DNA from: Actinomycetota bacterium
GTDB taxonomy: Bacteria > Actinomycetota > Acidimicrobiia > IMCC26256 > PALSA-610
DNA: 7,945 nt
Reading direction: 5' to 3'
Assembly: GCA_030839105.1 (NCBI GenBank)
Contig: JAUZEI010000617.1
Span: forward strand, 1-7,945
This document shows positions 5,282 through 7,945 of the stretch, one piece after another. The notes under the pieces are model-generated. The model saw only the letters and a program-made list of their open reading frames with translations. It was not told the origin of the DNA and made no database searches. Position numbers and translations under genes: made by a program. Each line of letters starts with the position of its first letter. The stretch's first letter is position 1.

Positions 5282-5885
5282 TCTTGGGATCAAGCGGTAA
5301 TCTCGATCGGTGGTCGGGTGGTGTTGGCGTGGGTGATGGCTTGGATGTCGTTGTAGAGCTCGTGTGCGACGAACCGTTTAGGCAGCGGATCGCGTCGCGT
5401 TTCGAGCGTCCTTCGCTGACGCGTCGCACAGCACCGCGGGCACATCCACGACAGTCTCGCCCGCACCAACGAGTTGCTGCGCCAAGAACGCCCCAACACC
5501 GGTCGCGCCTTCCACCGCCCACAATCGTGGTGCGAACGGTGCCGCCCAGCGCAGCAACCGGTCCCGCTGGCGACGATCAGCCTGCACCGACAACTCGCTG
5601 ACGAGCTGCTCGTCGCGGTCGATCACCGCGGCCGTGTGCGACCCCTTATGGGGATCGATCCCAATGATGAACACGAACGCCTCCTCACATCGCAATGGAA
5701 GACCGCGGCGGGCACTCCTGATGTGGGGATGCCGTTCCTGTTTCGAGCCACGCCACAGCACGCGAACCAGCGAGACGGCCTCATCGCTCGAAAGCCAACC
5801 CAAAGGCGGCAGGGCATTCTCGAGACCAACCCGCCGGCACCCTCCACGCTACGAAACAACCGCAACGCGTGACACGCACTCAACC
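5282..5885 (-). mobile_element. IS110-family insertion sequence remnant
   Basis: About 600 bp on the minus strand holding a degraded IS110-type transposase at its right half in minus-strand terms (5290-5674) and about 200 bp of non-coding DNA upstream of it (5675-5885). A full IS110 element is about 1.2-1.5 kb, so this copy has lost its centre. The edges are inferred from where the two arms of the split repeat element stop; no terminal inverted repeats are expected in this group. In IS110-type elements the non-coding end upstream of the transposase encodes the bridge RNA that guides target choice, so 5690-5880 may retain a bridge-RNA relic, which I cannot verify by eye. Confidence 0.7.
5290..5674 (-). 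pseudogene. IS110-family transposase, internally deleted and frameshifted
   Basis: Reading leftward from GTG 5674, with a GGAGG ribosome site 5 nt before it (CCTCC at 5680-5684 on +), the protein starts FIIGIDPHKGSHTAAVID, the first Asp motif of the DEDD (RuvC-like) domain. It continues through RDRLLRWAAPF, LWAVEGATGVGAFLAQQLV and VVDVPA. There it jumps: a second frame gives EGRSKRDAIRCL and a third gives KRFVAHELYNDIQAI, the characteristic C-terminal AIRCLKR block of IS110 transposases, ending at 5290. The central region with the remaining DEDD acidic residues and the Ser-containing domain is missing, about 200-300 residues. At least two frame changes follow, one of them explained by a single missing A in the CTAAAC run near 5376-5380. 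The enzyme cannot be active. Confidence 0.85.
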
Positions 5886-5905
5886 ATCAGGGCAATATGC
5901 GCGGC
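5869..5905 (+). promoter_or_regulatory. Candidate promoter of the DUF4232-like gene, with right arm of copy F
   Basis: The right arm ATCAGGGCAATATGCG (5886-5901) matches the right arm of copy A (ATCGGGCATTATGCG). Within it CAATAT (5893-5898) lies 7 nt before GTG 5906, the leaderless spacing seen elsewhere in the window. GTGACA at 5869-5874, 18 nt further upstream, is a fair -35 box and lies at or near the edge of the IS remnant, so the promoter could be a hybrid of IS and resident sequence. Confidence 0.4.
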
Positions 5906-6580
5906 GTGCCGGTTGACGGCGACGACCTCGAAACGCTCGCGCCGCGCGGCGACTCACTTCGTGAGCATCCTTCCGTCCACCGGAAGGCCTCGTTCGGGCT
6001 CCGTCAGCGCATATTCGTAGTCGCTTGTACCGCCCTCGCTCTCGGTCTCGTCGTCGGTATCGCGATTGGTCGGCAGACGGCGCCGAGCCCTCGCCGCGAT
6101 GCTTCGTCATCGCCGCACACGCCGCTGCTCTCCGTGTCCGTCACCCGCGAGACTGGTACGCAACCCGATCGGACGATCAGGGTTTGCACAACTGACCGCT
6201 TGGTCGTCGGGCGAGGACACCTCAGCATCGGAAACGGGCGGACATTCCTACCGATCTCGCTTCTCAACACCGCTCTTGACTCATGCACTCTACAAGGCTG
6301 GCCACAAGTCGACTTCGTTGACGCGAAAGGCTCGGCGATCTCAACGGCGGCGCACCTCGGCAACGAGGCACCTCTCGCGACGCTCGGCGCTGGGCAACGG
6401 GCGTGGATGACGCTCGGCTATCGCGACTCCGCTACTGCGGCAGACTGCGCCGTACACCCGATCGCCATTACTGCCGTTCGTGTCTACCTGCCAGGACAAG
6501 TCACCGCGATTGCACTCCCGGTGAAACTACGACTCTGCGCATCGTCGACCGTCGCGACCGCAATCGGTGCGCCGCTCTGA
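5906..6580 (+). CDS. Membrane-anchored DUF4232-like extracytoplasmic protein
   Basis: A 224-residue protein, or 227 if ATG 5897 is used. A short charged cytoplasmic N-terminus is followed by one transmembrane helix at about residues 36-54 (IFVVACTALALGLVVGIAI), a Ser/Pro-rich linker and an outer domain from about 90. The domain resembles DUF4232, an actinobacterial secreted beta-sandwich of unknown function. It has an initial Cys94, the strand ISLLNTALDSCTLQGWPQV with Cys127, a GxRAWMTLGY strand, and late Cys181 and Cys211. Four cysteines outside the membrane suggest two disulfide bonds. GTG 5906 is preferred because a -10-like CAATAT lies 7 nt before it; ATG 5897 overlaps that box. It comes directly after the IS110 remnant and its stop is 21 nt before the next element. 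Confidence 0.75.
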   Translation: MPVDGDDLETLAPRGDSLREHPSVHRKASFGLRQRIFVVACTALALGLVVGIAIGRQTAPSPRRDASSSPHTPLLSVSVTRETGTQPDRTIRVCTTDRLVVGRGHLSIGNGRTFLPISLLNTALDSCTLQGWPQVDFVDAKGSAISTAAHLGNEAPLATLGAGQRAWMTLGYRDSATAADCAVHPIAITAVRVYLPGQVTAIALPVKLRLCASSTVATAIGAPL

Positions 6581-6601
6581 CGACGAGCCACTGGTCGCGC
6601 A

Positions 6602-6651
6602 CCGAACTGCCGATCGGTGCAGCCCATTGGCTCGATAGCTTCGGCACATGG
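6602..6651 (+). repeat. Intergenic hairpin element, copy B
   Basis: A 50-nt element starting CCGAACTGCCGATCGGTGC and ending TTCGGCACATGG. TGCCGA on the left pairs with TCGGCA on the right, and AGCC pairs with GGCT around a CATT loop, so the element can fold along its length with a mismatched middle. Its last bases include the ATG start of the 72-residue gene. TAGCTT at 6636-6641, 6 nt before that ATG, is a leaderless TANNNT box inside the element. Confidence 0.65.
6636..6647 (+). promoter_or_regulatory. Leaderless -10 box of the 72-residue orphan gene
   Basis: TAGCTT (6636-6641) fits TANNNT, and 6 nt separate it from ATG 6648. It lies inside repeat copy B, so the element itself appears to carry promoter function for the gene that follows. 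Confidence 0.55.
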
Positions 6652-6866
6652 AACCTGTGACGCGGTGGGAGGTCTGGGACGACGACGAAGATGTCAAGGA
6701 TTGGCGACACAACCACATCGACCATGGCCATGCGGACGGTGAGTTTCCAACGCCAAAGTTCCTGAGTCAGGCCGGATGGACCAAGGGAAAGTGGCGCAAG
6801 GGGCTCGGTCACCTTGATGACGCGCACGTCCTACACCTCGATGGCGGGTGTTCATCCGACGTATAA
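6648..6866 (+). CDS. 72-residue orphan protein of unknown function
   Basis: I do not recognise this protein. It is highly polar, with an acidic start (VTRWEVWDDDEDVKDW), a His-rich stretch (RHNHIDHGHADGEF), and a basic aromatic segment (FLSQAGWTKGKWRKGLGHL). There is no signal peptide or transmembrane segment, so it is probably cytoplasmic. The HxHxxHGHADG cluster could bind a metal, which is conjecture. The coding call rests on the TANNNT box 6 nt before the ATG, on the gene being bounded exactly by two copies of the intergenic element, and on a composition that is not Arg/Ser-rich like the chance frames nearby. Start and stop both fall within repeat elements (copies B and C), the tightest one-gene unit in the window. 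Confidence 0.6.
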   Translation: MEPVTRWEVWDDDEDVKDWRHNHIDHGHADGEFPTPKFLSQAGWTKGKWRKGLGHLDDAHVLHLDGGCSSDV

Positions 6867-6919
6867 CTGCCGATCGGTGCGCGCCGCGCCGCTCAGCGTC
6901 GAGCAACAATGGGCTCATG
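6861..6919 (+). repeat. Intergenic hairpin element, copy C
   Basis: This copy begins GTATAACTGCCGATCGGTGC, and its TAA is the stop codon of the 72-residue gene. It ends TGGGCTCATG, where the ATG (6917-6919) is the start of the next lipoprotein gene. The left-arm stretch TGCCGATCGGTGC is complementary at 9 of 13 positions to GCAACAATGGGCT near the right end, and GCTC pairs with GAGC in the interior. CAACAAT, 6 nt before the ATG, is a possible -10 box. The 19-nt left-arm core is the best match to the consensus. Confidence 0.65.
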
Positions 6920-7279
6920 TCGGATGGAAAACGGTCGGCTATGCGACAATTCGCGTGCGCGCTCGCGATCGTTGCTCTCGGGGGATGCTCCGGCGGAGGA
7001 CGAAAGACCGTCGCGATCGAGTTCAGTGCCCAGCACACGATTTACGTAGCAGCGAACGGCAGAACCCTCCACTTCGCGGTGTCGACCTGCCACGGCAAAC
7101 CGACGACGCGAGTCGTCGAGACGGCTCGACAGGTCCATTTGTTGGTCACGTCGGACACGAGCAGTTCCGACAAGTGCGCCGACGGGGGCTCGGTGACACT
7201 TCACGAACCGCTGGGAAGCCGCACAGTCATCGACGACAAGACCGGGAAGCCGATTTCTGTACGTCGGCTCGCCGCCTGA
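6917..7279 (+). CDS. Small lipoprotein with conserved Cys pair and PLGxRxVxD motif
   Basis: A 120-residue predicted lipoprotein. The N-terminus has basic residues (KRSAMRQ), a hydrophobic stretch FACALAIVAL and a lipobox LGGC with the acylated Cys at residue 24, so the mature protein is anchored outside the cytoplasmic membrane. The mature part is beta-rich. It contains VSTCHGKPTTRVVET, then a second Cys in DKCADGGSVTLHEPLGSRTV, then DDKTGKPI. I recall the Cys-Cys and PLGxRxVxD-xxTG pattern from many short secreted actinobacterial proteins of unknown function. ATG 6917 is favoured because it is the end of repeat copy C and has a -10-like box 6 nt upstream; ATG 6941 would also give a usable signal peptide. 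The longer frame from 6848 overlaps the preceding gene and repeat and is rejected. Confidence 0.78.
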   Translation: MSDGKRSAMRQFACALAIVALGGCSGGGRKTVAIEFSAQHTIYVAANGRTLHFAVSTCHGKPTTRVVETARQVHLLVTSDTSSSDKCADGGSVTLHEPLGSRTVIDDKTGKPISVRRLAA

Positions 7280-7285
7280 GGGTGT

Positions 7286-7344
7286 CCACAACTGCCGCTC
7301 TGTGCGCTCGCCGGGTAGGTGCGGGATCGGGCAATCTGTTGCGG
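7286..7344 (+). repeat. Intergenic hairpin element, copy D (closest to attC layout)
   Basis: A 59-nt element with outer boxes CCACAAC (7286-7292) and GTTGCGG (7338-7344); the reverse complement of the second is CCGCAAC, one mismatch from the first. Inside these, TGCC on the left faces GGGCA on the right, and TGCGC faces GCGGG. AAC and GTT ends flanking a foldable interior are the hallmarks of integron attC sites. It lies 6 nt after the lipoprotein stop. A second right-hand motif TGGGCTGATGTC (7352-7363), nearly identical to TGGGCTCATGTC in copy C, provides the next start codon. Confidence 0.65.
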
Positions 7345-7358
7345 TGGGAACTGGGCTG

Positions 7359-7826
7359 ATGTCTTGGCCGTCGACGACACACGTGAAGGCCGTTGCAATC
7401 GTCGTCCTGGTGGTTGCGGCGCCGGCGGGATGTAGCTCATCGCATCACGCATCTCAGGCGGCCTCGACGACTGAGGTCGCCGCGGCGACCACCGTTCCAA
7501 CCACGGTCGCTTCCACGTCGGCAACCGGCCGAATCGCTGGTGTCTTCGAGTTCATCGGCGGCGGCATTCTTCGCCCAGGCCAGTCGCCCCCCGTGGCGAC
7601 GATCGTTGGAACGGTCACCGCGATCTCTGCATCGTCCGGACGCAAATGGCAGACGCGATCAGGTCTCAAGGGGTACTCGCTCGCTGTTCCTCCGGGCAGC
7701 TACCGCGTCTCGGGCACCGGAGTCGCGGTCGGCACGAAGTCGCGCTTCGGGCCTACCACCGGGCGTCCGGTAGTCGTGGCGACAGGACGGACGACCGCAG
7801 CTCCACTGATCATCGCGGGCTATTGA
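7359..7826 (+). CDS. Lipoprotein with transthyretin-like beta-sandwich
   Basis: A 155-residue predicted lipoprotein. The signal peptide has HVK, then the hydrophobic AVAIVVLVVAAPAGC with lipobox PAGC and acylated Cys at residue 25. A Ser/Thr/Ala-rich linker of about 30 residues follows (ASTTEVAAATTVPTTVAST), then a domain of about 95 residues containing FIGGGILRPGQSPP, GTVTAISASSGRKW and YSLAVPPGSYRVSGTG. The last motif resembles the PPGxYxVxG turn of transthyretin or carboxypeptidase-regulatory-like domains, which usually bind or present surface ligands. Function unknown. ATG 7359 is chosen because the signal peptide starts there and the preceding residues from ATG 7302 would come from the repeat element. 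The stop is 17 nt before the next copy of the element. Confidence 0.78.
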   Translation: MSWPSTTHVKAVAIVVLVVAAPAGCSSSHHASQAASTTEVAAATTVPTTVASTSATGRIAGVFEFIGGGILRPGQSPPVATIVGTVTAISASSGRKWQTRSGLKGYSLAVPPGSYRVSGTGVAVGTKSRFGPTTGRPVVVATGRTTAAPLIIAGY

Positions 7827-7843
7827 CGCCACCACCTCTCGCG

Positions 7844-7853
7844 CCATAACTGC
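7844..7853 (+). repeat. Left arm of the intergenic element at the IS30 edge (copy E)
   Basis: CCATAACTGC matches copy A base for base over 10 nt. The consensus then breaks off, and 15 nt further is the stop codon of the minus-strand IS30 transposase. This suggests that the IS inserted into the element between about 7853 and 7860. The right arm would lie beyond the window on the far side of the IS. Confidence 0.45.
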
Positions 7854-7868
7854 TGCGAGCTCAGGTGG

Positions 7869-7945
7869 TCAGCGCAACACCTCGTCGAGTGCTTGTGATG
7901 GTGATCTCCATCCGAGGGTTTGTCGAGGGCGTCCGTTGAGTTCGG
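7869..7945 (-). CDS. IS30-family transposase, C-terminal end (partial)
   Basis: The complement of the last 77 bases encodes the final 24 residues and a TGA stop: ELNGRPRQTLGWRSPSQAL followed by DEVLR. The N-G/A-R-P-R-x-T-L-G-W-x-(T/S)-P motif at the extreme C-terminus is diagnostic of IS30-family DDE transposases, which cut and join the ends of the element. The rest of the gene lies beyond the window, so I cannot say whether the element is intact. The end of the insertion sequence should lie within the 15 or so bases between this stop and the repeat arm at 7844-7853. Confidence is high because the match is to an end motif in the correct position relative to a stop. Confidence 0.82.
   Translation of the reverse strand, partial: ELNGRPRQTLGWRSPSQALDEVLR

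Noticed and set aside
4836..5522. 228-codon minus-strand open frame over the RidA gene and IS110 remnant
   Set aside because: Antisense to the RidA-like gene; only its stretch with DAIRCLN is meaningful, as part of the frameshifted IS110 transposase.
6814..7359. 181-codon plus-strand open frame
   Set aside because: Arg-rich frame overlapping the lipoprotein with a good signal peptide and lipobox in another frame; it also crosses two repeat copies.

Overview
The window is a high-GC stretch with almost every gene on the + strand. The protein families (a NarL/LuxR response regulator, an AraC/VOC pair, a hydrolase-cyclase fusion, small lipoproteins, a DUF4232-like protein) and the TANNNT promoters placed 6-7 nt before start codons suggest an actinobacterium. 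A deep-branching soil or aquatic lineage (Acidimicrobiia- or Thermoleophilia-like) is my guess; nothing here fixes the taxon. There are no tRNA, rRNA or CRISPR features.

Left part (1-2150): the 3' end of a response-regulator gene, a single-domain ASCH protein, a short AraC-type regulator, and a VOC/glyoxalase-like protein that the AraC regulator probably controls. Three of these genes (ASCH, AraC, VOC) have a TAGNGT box 6-7 nt before the ATG, which indicates leaderless transcripts. About 500 bp without a convincing gene follows (2150-2650) and contains a strong compound hairpin.

Middle (2651-4321): a small Cys-rich protein, then a 445-residue alpha/beta-hydrolase-like domain fused to a class III nucleotide cyclase. 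The hydrolase half has lost its nucleophile Ser and catalytic His, so it is probably a sensor rather than an enzyme. The cyclase half keeps both metal aspartates but lacks the usual transition-state Asn.

Right part (about 4480-7945): a run of short, functionally unrelated, same-strand genes: a PASTA-domain membrane protein, a RidA-like protein without the key Arg, a DUF4232-like membrane-anchored protein, a 72-residue orphan and two lipoproteins. They are separated by a recurring 50-60 nt intergenic element. Its left arm resembles AACTGCCGATCGGTGCGC and its right arm resembles GATCGGGCATTATG. The arms are partly complementary, so each copy can fold as a long imperfect hairpin. The element often supplies the stop codon of the gene before it and the start codon or -10 box of the gene after it. 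One gene per unit, one orientation and a foldable element between units look like an integron cassette array (CALIN-like), although no integrase is present and the right core box is not canonical.

Two insertion sequences sit at copies of this element. A deleted, frameshifted IS110-family remnant separates the two arms of one copy (5266-5901), and the 3' end of an IS30-family transposase, on the minus strand, abuts another at the right edge. The IS30 fragment encodes only 24 residues inside the window. The repeat-delimited run of genes is the most interesting feature of the window.
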